Of a DNA stretch of 64,000 nt, positions 17,112 through 26,022 are shown piece after piece. Location of the stretch: contig JANQAC010000001.1 of assembly GCA_024707255.1 (NCBI GenBank), forward strand, positions 1,798,001 through 1,862,000, written 5' to 3'. The first letter of the stretch is position 1, and each line of letters opens with the position of its first letter. The position numbers and the translations under genes were made by a program. Under the pieces are notes generated by a model. That model saw only the letters and a list, made by a program, of their open reading frames with translations, made no database searches and was not told where the DNA came from. The DNA comes from Asticcacaulis sp. Its GTDB lineage: Bacteria > Pseudomonadota > Alphaproteobacteria > Caulobacterales > Caulobacteraceae.

Positions 17112-18425
17112 TTATTCGGCGGCATCCCTTTGCGCGGCGGCATCATAGCCCAGGTGCGCCAGCAGATCCTTTATTTTGATCGAGGCGAAGTGGATCGAAG
17201 AATCGGCCACGCCATAAGGCATGAAGATCCATTCCCCGCAGCGCAGGGCGCCGCAGGTATAGATGACATTGGGCACATAGCCTTCGCGGTTGTCTTCGGA
17301 AGGCGACAGCAGCGCCTCCTTTGAGCGCGCCAGCACAATGCGCGGATCGTTCTTGTCCAGCAGGGCGGCGCCAAGCGAATAGCGCCTGACCGGCCCGACG
17401 CCGTGGGTCAGCACCAGCCAGCCTTCATCCAGTTCGATCGGTGAACCGCAATTTCCCATCTGGATCAGCTCCCACGGCGCCTCCGGCCCCAGGATCTTGT
17501 CGCCATTGTTCCAGGTGTATTTATCGTCGCTCTCCAGATAGAAGATGCTCTCGTGATCGAGCCGGCCGACCGCCGCCCAGCGCCCGTTGATCTTACGCGG
17601 AAAGAAGCCCAGCCCCTTGTGCTGAGAGGCGGCGCCGCGAAAAGGCGTCAGGCGGAACGAGCGGAAATCAGAGGTCTCGAAGCATTCGCAGGCGATTTCG
17701 CGGCCATTATAGGCCGTATAGGTGCCCATGATGGCCGAGGCGCCGTTTTCATCGATAAACTTGACCATCCGCAGGTCTTCGAGACCATTGCTTTGCGAAC
17801 GGGTGACGGGAAACAGCACGGTTTCGGAAATCGGACAGGCCTGGTGACCGTGGACCGTGATGGCGCCGTCGAGCGGTGCATTCCCCAGCGGCTTGGCGGC
17901 GACGGCGAAATCGGCTTCCGGCTTCAGTTCCATCGTGCCATCCTTGTAGAAGGTGCCTTCCCGGAAGGAGATGGTCGAGATGTGGCCCTCGCCGACGGTG
18001 CGCGTCGACATGATGAAATTGGTGCCGCCGTTGGAATTGTTCTGATCGGGGTGGACAACGACGCTGGGGTTCATGACCGCAGCCGCCTGATAACTGTATT
18101 CATGACAGAAATAGGCGCCAATGAGGGCCATGTGGTCCTCGTCAAGGTTTTCCATGCCCCCGTGAACGCTTTGCATGGCCTTGAAGCGGTCAAGAAAGAT
18201 GCCGCGGGTTTGCCAGTGGCGGCCAGTGAAGTCGCGGTTGACGATTTCCAGTTCCTCCCTGACCGTGTCGGGAGACATGGCGGCGATGGCGTCGCAGATG
18301 CGGGTGACGCGCGACATCGCCCCCATGGCGCTGTCACGCGGGTTCACAGAAATCGAAAAGGGCAGGATGACAACGCGGTCCGGATTGGAGCGCAGCATTG
18401 TCGGGCTGATCAGCATGTCGGTCAT
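17112..18425 (-). CDS. Glycoside hydrolase family 130 (beta-mannoside phosphorylase-like)
   Basis: 437 residues, five-bladed propeller type. Recognisable segments are NPSVVVHPDQN near residue 120, ISFREGTFYKDG, GLEDLRMVKF (an E-D-x-R motif typical of GH130), YNGREIACECFETSDF, RWAAVGRLDHESI, GNCGSPIELDEGWLVLTHGV and YVPNVIYTCGA. Family members phosphorolyse beta-1,2- or beta-1,4-linked mannosides with inorganic phosphate. No signal peptide, so cytosolic. It follows the glycosyltransferase gene by 92 bp on the same strand, suggesting that one makes and the other degrades the same glycan. Confidence 0.88.
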   Translation of the reverse strand: MTDMLISPTMLRSNPDRVVILPFSISVNPRDSAMGAMSRVTRICDAIAAMSPDTVREELEIVNRDFTGRHWQTRGIFLDRFKAMQSVHGGMENLDEDHMALIGAYFCHEYSYQAAAVMNPSVVVHPDQNNSNGGTNFIMSTRTVGEGHISTISFREGTFYKDGTMELKPEADFAVAAKPLGNAPLDGAITVHGHQACPISETVLFPVTRSQSNGLEDLRMVKFIDENGASAIMGTYTAYNGREIACECFETSDFRSFRLTPFRGAASQHKGLGFFPRKINGRWAAVGRLDHESIFYLESDDKYTWNNGDKILGPEAPWELIQMGNCGSPIELDEGWLVLTHGVGPVRRYSLGAALLDKNDPRIVLARSKEALLSPSEDNREGYVPNVIYTCGALRCGEWIFMPYGVADSSIHFASIKIKDLLAHLGYDAAAQRDAAE

Positions 18426-18517
18426 GGTATTAACCCCTCAGATGGGTAGTTTAACAAACGCGTAGGGCGGGCCGTTTTCACGACCCGCTTGAACCGTGGT
18501 GGCTCGTTTACACGAAC

Positions 18518-20821
18518 CTATAACTCGGCCTTCAGGGCGACCCAGCTCATGGGGTATGAGAGCAGGGATTCGGCGCCCTGATTGAGATTAAGGCCGTTCG
18601 GATTGAGGCCGTCATAGCAGCCGCCTTCCCCGTCCAGCAGCGACAGGCCGGCGGTATTCTCGCCGTGGAACCAGGCGAAGGCGCGCAGCGCCTCATCCCG
18701 CCACTGGCTGTCACCGGTTATGCGCCAGGCACTCAAGGTGGCGTCGATCGTGGCCAGAACCTCCAGAGGCTGCTGGTCATAAAGCGGATGATCCGGGCCA
18801 TCTTTGGAGAATTTGGAATTGGGGATCGGCACGAAGACACCGTTTCTGGTCTGCATCTTCATCAGCCACTTTTGCGCGGTCAGGCCCGCTTCGATCATGT
18901 CCGGTTCCGCCAGGAACGCACCGCCCAGGATGAGCCCTTCGCTGATCCGGGCATTGTCATAGGCCAGATCCGTCTCGAACCACTCGAGTCCGGGGCGCGC
19001 GTGCTGTTTGTAGCGTTGGTGCAGGTCGCGGGCGAAATAGCGGACCAGCACCTGGATTTCCTGTCCGTCACCGAAGACGCCAAACGCCCGGACCAGCGCC
19101 TTGATCATGACCGCGCGGGAACGCAGGCTCGTCCAGCCCTCGACCTTCGGCATGATCTGGGCGCCGAGATCGCAGGCCCACTGGCGCAGATCGACGGGCA
19201 GCCCGGAACGGGCGACATCGACCAGTGATTCATAAGACCGGGCGTTGCAGTCATCATAGCCGCCGTCATCGAGCCATTCGCGGCTGTAGGACATGAAGTT
19301 GCGGAAACTTTCGCCGTTCCAGGCATGGTTCATGAAGGCGGCATAGCGATAGGCCAGTGATATTTGTCCGGCCGTCGGCGGCGTTACCAGGGCGTGTCGG
19401 GCCACCAGAGACAGGGCGCGGGCATTGTCATCGGCGCAGTAACCGTGCTGGCGGTCCGGCAGGCGGTACTTGCCATGTTGGAAAATGCCGCAGTCATCAG
19501 TCATACGCTCGATGGCGGCCCAGGATGGCGGTGCGGGCAGCGGGGCGATAACGGGTTTCGCCACTTCGTAATTGGCCACATCCTCGGTGGCGCGGGCGAC
19601 ATAGGCGTGGGCGACTGCCGACCAGCGCGAGGGCTGGGCGGCCATGTAGGCGCGCATCGACATATCGGCGCGGGCCTTATCGGAAGCCAGCAAACGCGAG
19701 ATCGCCTCGGCGAATGCCTTGGTGTCATGGAAATCGCACAGAATGCCGACACCATCCGCAAGGGCCTCCACTGCGTGCCAGTAGGGCGTAGAAACCGTTG
19801 GCCGGCCAAGCGCCAGGGCATAGGACAGGGTACCGGAGGTGATCTGGGTTTCGGTAAGGTAGGGCGTGACATAGACATCTGTCGCCTGAAGAATGTCGAT
19901 CAGGTCGTTGTCGTTAATAAAGCGGTTGATGAAGCGGATATTGTCCTCGACGCCCAGTTCGCGCGCCATCGCTTTGAGGCCGTCACGGTATTTTTCGCCT
20001 TCGTGCTTCACCAGGTGCGGATGGGTGGCGCCGATGACGAGATAAATCACATCGGGGCACGTTTTGCGGATTTCCGGCAGGGCGGCGATGATGGTTTCGA
20101 TGCCCTTATTGGGCGACAACAGGCCAAAAGTGGTCAGGGTCTTCTTGCCGGCCAGATGCAGATGGGACTTGAATTCAGCGGTATCGCGCAAGGGGCGGGA
20201 CGGTGCGCCGTGCGGCACGACGCTGATCTGTTCCGGCCTGACGCCATAGACACGTTGCAGGATGTCCGACCCCTTCTGCGCCATGGTGACGAGGGTCGAG
20301 GACAGGCGGATCAGCGATTGCATGACGCGCTTCTGCTCGTCGTTCGGTGTTTCCAGAATGGTGTGCAGAGTGGTGACGATCGGGAAATTGACGCGCTCCA
20401 GGCACTCGATCAGATGGGCGCCCGACTGGCCGCCATAGATGCCGAATTCATGCTGCACGAACAACACCTGCGTCCCGTCGGCATTGAGCGTTTCGGCGAG
20501 ATCGCGGTAGGCGGCGATGTCATCCTGCGGGATCTGGTGGGTGACCTCAAGGGGGTAGTCATAGCTGGCGCCGGGATCGTTCATGGCGATGACGTCCCAG
20601 TCGGTATTCGGCAGGGCCTTGCTCAGGCAGGCGTAGATGTCACGGGTAAAGGTGGCCAGGCCGCACTGGCGCGGCGGAAAATTGCCGATGATTGCGGCCT
20701 TCGACAGGACGACGTCATCGCCTGATGCGCCGGAGCTCAGCGTCGCGGCGATGCTTTGCGGCAAGCCTGCCGTTTCAACTTCGGCACCATGGGCAATTTC
20801 GAAACTGTTGGCCTGCAGCAT
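18518..20821 (-). CDS. GT4-type glycosyltransferase fused to an alpha/alpha-barrel domain
   Basis: About 767 residues from ATG 20821 (GCGGAG upstream); a GTG at 20866 would add 15. The N-terminal half is a GT-B glycosyltransferase: IIGNFPPRQCGLATFTRDIY (acceptor loop), FVQHEFGIYGGQSG, TTFGLLSPNKGIETIIAALP and YVTPYLTETQITSGTLSYAL (E-x7-E region). From about residue 430 a separate helical region begins (CGIFQHGKYRLPDRQHGYCA DD...), resembling an (alpha/alpha)6 toroid with repeats such as WFETDLAYDNARISEG and YDGLNPNGLNLNQGAES. Its role is unknown, perhaps glycan binding or trimming. It pairs with the adjacent GH130 gene. Confidence 0.85.
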   Translation of the reverse strand: MLQANSFEIAHGAEVETAGLPQSIAATLSSGASGDDVVLSKAAIIGNFPPRQCGLATFTRDIYACLSKALPNTDWDVIAMNDPGASYDYPLEVTHQIPQDDIAAYRDLAETLNADGTQVLFVQHEFGIYGGQSGAHLIECLERVNFPIVTTLHTILETPNDEQKRVMQSLIRLSSTLVTMAQKGSDILQRVYGVRPEQISVVPHGAPSRPLRDTAEFKSHLHLAGKKTLTTFGLLSPNKGIETIIAALPEIRKTCPDVIYLVIGATHPHLVKHEGEKYRDGLKAMARELGVEDNIRFINRFINDNDLIDILQATDVYVTPYLTETQITSGTLSYALALGRPTVSTPYWHAVEALADGVGILCDFHDTKAFAEAISRLLASDKARADMSMRAYMAAQPSRWSAVAHAYVARATEDVANYEVAKPVIAPLPAPPSWAAIERMTDDCGIFQHGKYRLPDRQHGYCADDNARALSLVARHALVTPPTAGQISLAYRYAAFMNHAWNGESFRNFMSYSREWLDDGGYDDCNARSYESLVDVARSGLPVDLRQWACDLGAQIMPKVEGWTSLRSRAVMIKALVRAFGVFGDGQEIQVLVRYFARDLHQRYKQHARPGLEWFETDLAYDNARISEGLILGGAFLAEPDMIEAGLTAQKWLMKMQTRNGVFVPIPNSKFSKDGPDHPLYDQQPLEVLATIDATLSAWRITGDSQWRDEALRAFAWFHGENTAGLSLLDGEGGCYDGLNPNGLNLNQGAESLLSYPMSWVALKAEL

Positions 20822-21007
20822 GTCCGGGCTCCGCAAAGAGGGAATGCGCCCGGCAGAAAAAGTCACAGATAAACCGTCTGAAAAAACCTTTGGCGGGCGT
20901 CGATGGAAGGAAGGCGGCGGGGCTGATATTACCTCGCTTCTGATTGACAGTGGCGGTTCGGCTGTAAAGATTCAGTATGGTTCACGGTGCGGCGCAATAA
21001 ATGGCCT

Positions 21008-21023
21008 GTCACACTTGTGTGAC
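21008..21023. repeat. 16-bp palindrome GTCACACTTGTGTGAC
   Basis: A perfect inverted repeat (GTCACAC-TT-GTGTGAC) immediately beyond the stop codon (21024-21026) of the next gene and 187 bp upstream of the glycosyltransferase start. It could be a regulator site; there is no T-run to make it a terminator. The rest of 20822-21007 shows nothing I recognise. Confidence 0.5.
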
Positions 21024-21740
21024 TCAGGCGGCGCGAACAGGCGTGAAAAAGCTGTTGGCGGTCAGGCGGCCGGTGCGGGGATCGTCCGTCAGGTGGGCGC
21101 CATCGAAGAGAGCACAGTGAAGCACATGACTGCGATAAATCACCACGCGGTTGAATTTTGGCGCGACCGTTTCCAGCAGTTCGTAATTGGGGGTATCCGG
21201 CCCGGTATAGCCGGTCAGGCGGTCCCCCAGGGTGTCCAGTTCGCTGGCAACCATCGCCATATAGGCTTCGCGGCGGGTACGGTCGATCGATTCAAAGCCT
21301 GAGGGTATATGCCGGAAAAAACCAGTGCCGCCGACCTGGTCACGGCCGAGATAGTGCACCATAGCCAGGCAGCGCGGATCGGGCTGGTCATAATGCGGAA
21401 TCTTTTGCAGAGGCTGCATTTCGTCGGTGCGCAAGGTCGACAGCGCGAAGAAGGCGCGGGACAGCAGTCGGCCGTCGCCAATGTCGAAAGCGCGCATCAG
21501 GCTGGGGCGCAGGATCGGCAGCAGCGTTTGAAGATAGGCCGGTGGCAGCGGCGCATTGAGGCCGGGATAGAAGGTGGCCTCCGGTGCCGAGAAAGGGGTT
21601 TGCGCGGCGAAATCGATCAGATCGTCGGGATTGAGCAGAACGTCGTCTATAACGATGAGCGGGTTCAGCTCTTCGCCATAATGGCGAAGTTGCACGCGGG
21701 CGGCGGGATTGATCTGGATAACGACATCGACAGCAGACAT
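21024..21740 (-). CDS. 2OG-Fe(II) oxygenase-like protein (DUF6445-like)
   Basis: 238 residues from ATG 21740 (AGGA upstream). A double-stranded beta-helix oxygenase core is suggested by IPHYDQPDPRCLAMVHYLGR (H-x-D iron pair), a later His in VIYRSHVLHC and an Arg in GRLTANSFF that would bind 2-oxoglutarate. The start (LNPLIVIDDVLLNPDDLIDF) is typical of DUF6445 proteins, which in Caulobacterales often accompany TonB receptors. Catalysis is inferred from the motif only. Confidence 0.7.
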   Translation of the reverse strand: MSAVDVVIQINPAARVQLRHYGEELNPLIVIDDVLLNPDDLIDFAAQTPFSAPEATFYPGLNAPLPPAYLQTLLPILRPSLMRAFDIGDGRLLSRAFFALSTLRTDEMQPLQKIPHYDQPDPRCLAMVHYLGRDQVGGTGFFRHIPSGFESIDRTRREAYMAMVASELDTLGDRLTGYTGPDTPNYELLETVAPKFNRVVIYRSHVLHCALFDGAHLTDDPRTGRLTANSFFTPVRAA

Positions 21741-21961
21741 GCCCGATCCTAGCGCAGATTTCACGGCTCTGCCGATGATTTTTTTAAGCACGAAATTTTG
21801 AACGGCGAAAATGTTGCGTCGCAATATGGATGCTTGACGCGGAGAACGGCCGCTGACAGGTTTCAGTGCCAATGCGCAGATCAAAATGTCGCAACCAGAT
21901 GACATACTGCCGTCATTAGCGAGGCCAGACCTTAACCTCAGATGCTCAAAAGGAGCCGCCA

Positions 21962-22801
21962 ATGACCAGCACCAATTTTGTCACCACATCCGATGGCGCC
22001 CAGATCTATTTCAAGGACTGGGGGTCGAAAGAGGCGCCCGTGATCATGTTCCACCACGGCTGGCCTCTGTCGTCGGACGATTGGGACACCCAGATGCTGT
22101 ATTTCCTGGGCAAGGGTTTCCGGGTCGTGGCGCATGATCGCCGCGGTCACGGCCGGTCTTCGCAGATCAGCGACGGTCATGACATGGATCATTACGCCGC
22201 CGATGCCCATGCAGTGGTCAAACATCTCGACCTGAAGAATGCCGTCCATATGGGTCACTCGACCGGTGGCGGCCAGGTGGCGCGCTATGTGGCGAAGTTC
22301 GGTGGGAATGGCCGTGTTGCCAAGGCCGTGCTGATCAGCGCGGTCACGCCGATCATGCTGAAGACCGAGGCTTTTCCGCTTGGTCTGCCAATCGATGTTT
22401 TTGACGGCCTGCGCGAACAGACGGCCAATAATCGCACCCAGTTTTACAAGGATCTACCCATTCCCTTCTATGGCTTTAATCGGGACGGCGCAAAACCGAT
22501 CGATGGCGTGATCGACAACTGGTGGCGTCAGGGCATGATGGGCAGTGCCAAAGCGCACTATGAAGGCATCAAGGCCTTTTCCGAAACCGATCTGAGCGCT
22601 GACCTGAAGGCCATAGATGTGCCGGTGCTGATCATGCACGGTGATGACGACCAGATCGTGCCTTACAAGGCGGCAGCGCTCGAAGCTATCAAGCTGGTCA
22701 AGCACGGCACGCTGAAAATCTACGAAGGCTTTCCGCACGGCATGTGTACCACCCACGCCGATGTCATTAATCCGGACCTGCTGGCCTTTATTCAGTCGTA
22801 G
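21962..22801 (+). CDS. Alpha/beta hydrolase, non-haem chloroperoxidase/esterase type
   Basis: 279 residues, AAGGAG before the ATG. The triad is visible: nucleophile Ser in GHSTGGGQVARY, Asp in MHGDDDQIVP and His in FPHGMCTTH. The oxyanion motif HHGWPLSSDDW near residue 32 and the VVAHDRRGHGRS strand place it with the cofactor-free haloperoxidases/perhydrolases, which in vivo are usually esterases. Monocistronic; upstream lies the divergent oxygenase-like gene. Confidence 0.92.
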   Translation: MTSTNFVTTSDGAQIYFKDWGSKEAPVIMFHHGWPLSSDDWDTQMLYFLGKGFRVVAHDRRGHGRSSQISDGHDMDHYAADAHAVVKHLDLKNAVHMGHSTGGGQVARYVAKFGGNGRVAKAVLISAVTPIMLKTEAFPLGLPIDVFDGLREQTANNRTQFYKDLPIPFYGFNRDGAKPIDGVIDNWWRQGMMGSAKAHYEGIKAFSETDLSADLKAIDVPVLIMHGDDDQIVPYKAAALEAIKLVKHGTLKIYEGFPHGMCTTHADVINPDLLAFIQS

Positions 22802-22872
22802 GTCGATTTTAAGGCGGCGGTCTATGTGCCGCCGCCCAGCGCCTGATACAGCGTTGAATGACGCTCCACGCC

Positions 22873-23877
22873 TTAACCGGAAAGGGTTTCCCAGCGACCG
22901 GAGGTTTCCGAACGGAACAGGGCATCGATGATGCGCATATTGATGCGGGCGTCCTCGATGCCGTAGGGCAGGGGGACCGCGCCGGTGACAGCGCGTGCGA
23001 AGGCTTCACCCATCAGGGCGTACTGGTTCGATGGTTGCAGGGTGTGCGTCACCGCCGTGGCGCCGTTGAAGCTCTGGCCGTCATCGATGGTGATGATCTG
23101 GGGCTTGTCGGGTGGCTGGTTGAACGGGATGGAGAGACTAAGGCGGGCCTTGTCGCCCATGATGGTGACCGCCTGGCCGGGTGCCAGCGCGGTCGAAACC
23201 GCGAAGGTCAGTTGGCGCCCCTCACCGAAATCGAGCAGGCCGGAGGTAATGGTGTCGGTGCCGAAATTGGCATCGCGGCTGAACAGGGCCATGACGCGCA
23301 CCGGCTCGGCCTCGAAAAAGAAGCGCCCGGCGACGATCGGGTAACAACCAATATCCATCAGTCCGCCGCCACCCCATTCGACCTTGTTGCGAATATTATT
23401 GGCGTCCATATTGTTATAACTGAACCAGGACTGGATGATCTTCGGCGTGCCGATCGCGCCTTCGCGGATCAGACGGCGCGCCTCCAGCCATTGCAGCGAA
23501 TGGCGCACCATAAAGGCTTCCATGATGTGGACCTTAGTCGCTACCTCGGCCAGTTGGTCGATCTCGGTGGCATAGAGCGCCATCGGCTTTTCGCACAGGA
23601 CGTGCTTGCCGGCACGGGCCGCCGCCAGGGTCATCGGCACATGCAGGTGGTTGGGCAGGGGGTTGTAGATGACCTCGATGTCGGGATCGGCGATCAGGTC
23701 TTCATATGATCCATAGGCGGTTTCCAGCCCAAGCTTTTCGGCGGCATTTTTAGCGGCCGAGCCGTCACGCGAGGCGATGGCCTTTACACGGATCAGCTCG
23801 CTCTGCATCAGGGCCGGGATCACCTTGGTGATGCCGATTTTTGCCGTGCTGAGCACGCCCCATACGGTCTTTTTCAT
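22873..23877 (-). CDS. Gfo/Idh/MocA family NAD(P)-dependent oxidoreductase
   Basis: 334 residues. An N-terminal Rossmann fold (WGVLSTAKIGITKVIPALMQ) is followed by EVIYNPLPNHLHVPMTLAAA and the family signature HVLCEKPMAL with the catalytic Lys. The C-terminal substrate domain carries GGGGLMDIGCYPI. Members oxidise or epimerise sugars and inositols. The start codon directly abuts the stop of the DUF72 gene, so the two are co-translated. Confidence 0.92.
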   Translation of the reverse strand: MKKTVWGVLSTAKIGITKVIPALMQSELIRVKAIASRDGSAAKNAAEKLGLETAYGSYEDLIADPDIEVIYNPLPNHLHVPMTLAAARAGKHVLCEKPMALYATEIDQLAEVATKVHIMEAFMVRHSLQWLEARRLIREGAIGTPKIIQSWFSYNNMDANNIRNKVEWGGGGLMDIGCYPIVAGRFFFEAEPVRVMALFSRDANFGTDTITSGLLDFGEGRQLTFAVSTALAPGQAVTIMGDKARLSLSIPFNQPPDKPQIITIDDGQSFNGATAVTHTLQPSNQYALMGEAFARAVTGAVPLPYGIEDARINMRIIDALFRSETSGRWETLSG

Positions 23878-24663
23878 CTATTTCAGTCTCTCGATGAGGG
23901 CCATGGCGGCCGCGGGATTCAGCACCTTATGGCCGCTGATAACATACAGGAAGACGTCGTGCGGCTTAGGCGCGGGCTTTTCGCCATAGGTTGCCAGATC
24001 GCCGGGCACCTGCCCTTCGGCTAGGGTGCGGGCGCGATAGGCCCATTCATCGAGCGCCTGTTCGCTATAGCCTTTTTCATGCTGGTCGGTGGTGCCCATG
24101 ATGCGGACATAGGCGAAATCGGCGGTCAGGTCGGCAATGACCGGAAAATCGCTGTCGACGCCGGTGATGATGGCCACGCCATAATGCCGTGCCAGGTCGA
24201 CAAATTCCCTGCACTGGAAAGTGGGGTGGCGGACCTCGACGGCGTGGCGCAGGCGAACGCCATCCTGTTCTGACGGCAGCAACTTGAAGAAATTCTCGAA
24301 ATCAGCCGGATCGAATTTTTTCGTGGCCATGAACTGCCAGTTGATCGGCCCCAGCTTTTCCTTCAGTTCGGTGATGCCACTGGCAAGGAAACGCTCGACC
24401 GAGTCCTTCGATTCGGCCAGGTTCTTGCGGTTGGTGGCGTAGCGCGTGCCTTTGACGGAGAAGATAAAACCGTCGGGCGTCTCGGCGCGCCATTTCTGAA
24501 AGGAGGAGGGCTTCTGCGCGCCGTAATAGGTGCCGTTGATCTCGATTGAGGTCAGTTTGGATGAAGCGTACTCCAGCTCGCGTTTCTGCGCCAGGCCTTC
24601 GGGATAGAAGGGGCCGCGCCAGTCTTCATAGGTCCAGCCTCCGATACCGACATAGATGGTCAT
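23878..24663 (-). CDS. DUF72 (YecE-like) TIM-barrel protein
   Basis: 261 residues from ATG 24663 (AGGAGGAAAA upstream). The family landmarks are IYVGIGGWTYEDWRGPFYPE at the start, YASSKLTSIEINGTYYG, FSVKGTRYATNRKNL, and AVEVRHPTF in the middle. The biochemical function of DUF72 is unsettled. It is the first gene of a two-gene unit with the oxidoreductase and diverges from dinB; the LexA box lies 87 bp upstream of its start, so SOS control of both sides is possible. Confidence 0.9.
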   Translation of the reverse strand: MTIYVGIGGWTYEDWRGPFYPEGLAQKRELEYASSKLTSIEINGTYYGAQKPSSFQKWRAETPDGFIFSVKGTRYATNRKNLAESKDSVERFLASGITELKEKLGPINWQFMATKKFDPADFENFFKLLPSEQDGVRLRHAVEVRHPTFQCREFVDLARHYGVAIITGVDSDFPVIADLTADFAYVRIMGTTDQHEKGYSEQALDEWAYRARTLAEGQVPGDLATYGEKPAPKPHDVFLYVISGHKVLNPAAAMALIERLK

Positions 24664-24749
24664 GTGCGTTTTCCTCCTGACAGGTCTTGCCCGATGTGGT
24701 GCCAAACTATGCCGTAAGCGCGCAACCTGTTTCTGGCAGTATTTTACAT

Positions 24750-24764
24750 GTTCACTTTATGTTC
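24750..24764 (+). promoter_or_regulatory. LexA (SOS) box GTTC-N7-GTTC
   Basis: GTTCACTTTATGTTC is an exact match to the alphaproteobacterial LexA consensus GTTC-N7-GTTC. It lies between DUF72 (start 24663) and dinB (start 24926), in the right place for SOS control of the polymerase gene. Confidence 0.75.
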
Positions 24765-24800
24765 GTGTTGTGGCATGAGTCAAGACGGACTGGTAACACA

Positions 24801-24904
24801 CCACGAATGAACACGAATAGACACGAATATTCTGGAATGGCCTGGAGATATTTTCCGCGATTTGCGCCTAAGACGCATTCGTGTCTATTCGTGTTCATTC
24901 GTGG
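24801..24904. repeat. Palindromic CACGAAT element with perfect 28-bp arms
   Basis: The arms 24801-24828 and 24877-24904 are exact reverse complements around a 48-bp loop. Each arm is built from a ten-base unit (CACGAATGAA, CACGAATAGA, CACGAAT). The element lies between the LexA box and the dinB start, 21 bp before the latter. Translated in several frames it gives the NTNRHE and LFVFIRG strings seen in many spurious database proteins, so it belongs to a widespread repeat family. Confidence 0.85.
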
Positions 24905-24925
24905 TTTCGACCTTGAGTAACCAAA

Positions 24926-26014
24926 TTGGACGGCGAACATCCCTCTCCGCAAAGAAAGATCATCCATATCGATATGGATGCCTTTTTCGCGTCGGTGGAA
25001 CAGCGTGATCATCCGGAGTTGCGCGGCAAGCCTGTGGCGGTGGGTGGCGGCTCGGAACGCGGAGTCGTGGCGGCGGCGAGCTACGAAGCGCGCAAGTTCG
25101 GCGTCCATTCGGCCATGCCGTCGATCACGGCGAAGCGCAAATGTCCGGACCTCATTTTCGTGCGTCACCGCTTTGATGTCTACAAGCAGGTGTCGCGTCA
25201 GATCCGGGATATTTTCGAGGACTATACGCTGTTGGTCGAGCCCCTGTCGCTTGACGAAGCCTATCTCGATGTCACCGAAAACCGCAAGGGAATGGCCTCA
25301 GCCACTGAAATCGCCGAGGAAATACGGGCGCGCATCTGGGAAACGACGCAACTGACCGCCTCGGCCGGGGTCTCCTATAACAAGTTCCTCGCCAAGCTGG
25401 CCTCGGACCAGAACAAGCCGAACGGCCTGTTCGTCGTCAAGCCCGCGATGGGGCCGGTGTTCGCCGCCTCGCTGCCGGTCAAGAAGTTCCATGGCATCGG
25501 CCCGGCGACGGCGGCAAAGATGAACCGGCTGGGGCTCTACACGGGCGAGGATATCCGCAACCAGACGCTTGATTTCCTGGAACAGCATTTCGGCGTCTCC
25601 GGGCGCTATTACTATGGCATCTCGCGCGGCATCGATCACCGCCAGGTCAGGCCGGACCGTGAGCGCAAGTCGATCGGCGCCGAGAACACCTTCTTCACCG
25701 ATACCACCGATTTCGATACCGCCTGGGGTTTTCTCGAACCGCTGATCGACAAGGTGTGGCGCTATGTCGAGGCTAATGACATCAAGGGACGGACGGTCAC
25801 ACTCAAGGTCAAGTTTTCCGATTTTCGCATCATTACCCGCAGCCGGTCGGGACTTGTGCCCGTGACGAGCAAGACCGAACTGACAGGGTATGTGCGGGCG
25901 TTGCTGGAGGGTGTGTTTCCGGTGGCGAAAGGCATACGGCTGCTGGGGGTGACTCTGTCTTCGCTGGGCGAACGCGAAACAACCACTGCGGAACAATTGA
26001 GTCTGGCGCTTTAA
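24926..26014 (+). CDS. dinB: DNA polymerase IV (Y family, translesion)
   Basis: 362 residues. An in-frame TGA at 24914 and the lack of any ATG before the catalytic IDMDAFFASVEQ motif (Asp at about 15 and 17) make TTG 24926 the start. Other landmarks are YEARKFGVHSAMP, the second acidic site SLDEAYLDVT, SAGVSYNKFLAKLASD, the helix-hairpin-helix FHGIGPATAAKM and the little finger. The C-terminal EQLSLAL resembles a beta-clamp-binding motif. The enzyme copies damaged templates without proofreading. The LexA box upstream fits SOS induction. Confidence 0.95.
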   Translation: MDGEHPSPQRKIIHIDMDAFFASVEQRDHPELRGKPVAVGGGSERGVVAAASYEARKFGVHSAMPSITAKRKCPDLIFVRHRFDVYKQVSRQIRDIFEDYTLLVEPLSLDEAYLDVTENRKGMASATEIAEEIRARIWETTQLTASAGVSYNKFLAKLASDQNKPNGLFVVKPAMGPVFAASLPVKKFHGIGPATAAKMNRLGLYTGEDIRNQTLDFLEQHFGVSGRYYYGISRGIDHRQVRPDRERKSIGAENTFFTDTTDFDTAWGFLEPLIDKVWRYVEANDIKGRTVTLKVKFSDFRIITRSRSGLVPVTSKTELTGYVRALLEGVFPVAKGIRLLGVTLSSLGERETTTAEQLSLAL

Positions 26015-26022
26015 GCAAGATG

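Noticed and set aside
24801..24904. CRISPR-like array from the repeated CACGAAT units
   Set aside because: Units are contiguous with ten-base period and no spacers, arranged as two inverted arms; no cas genes are present.
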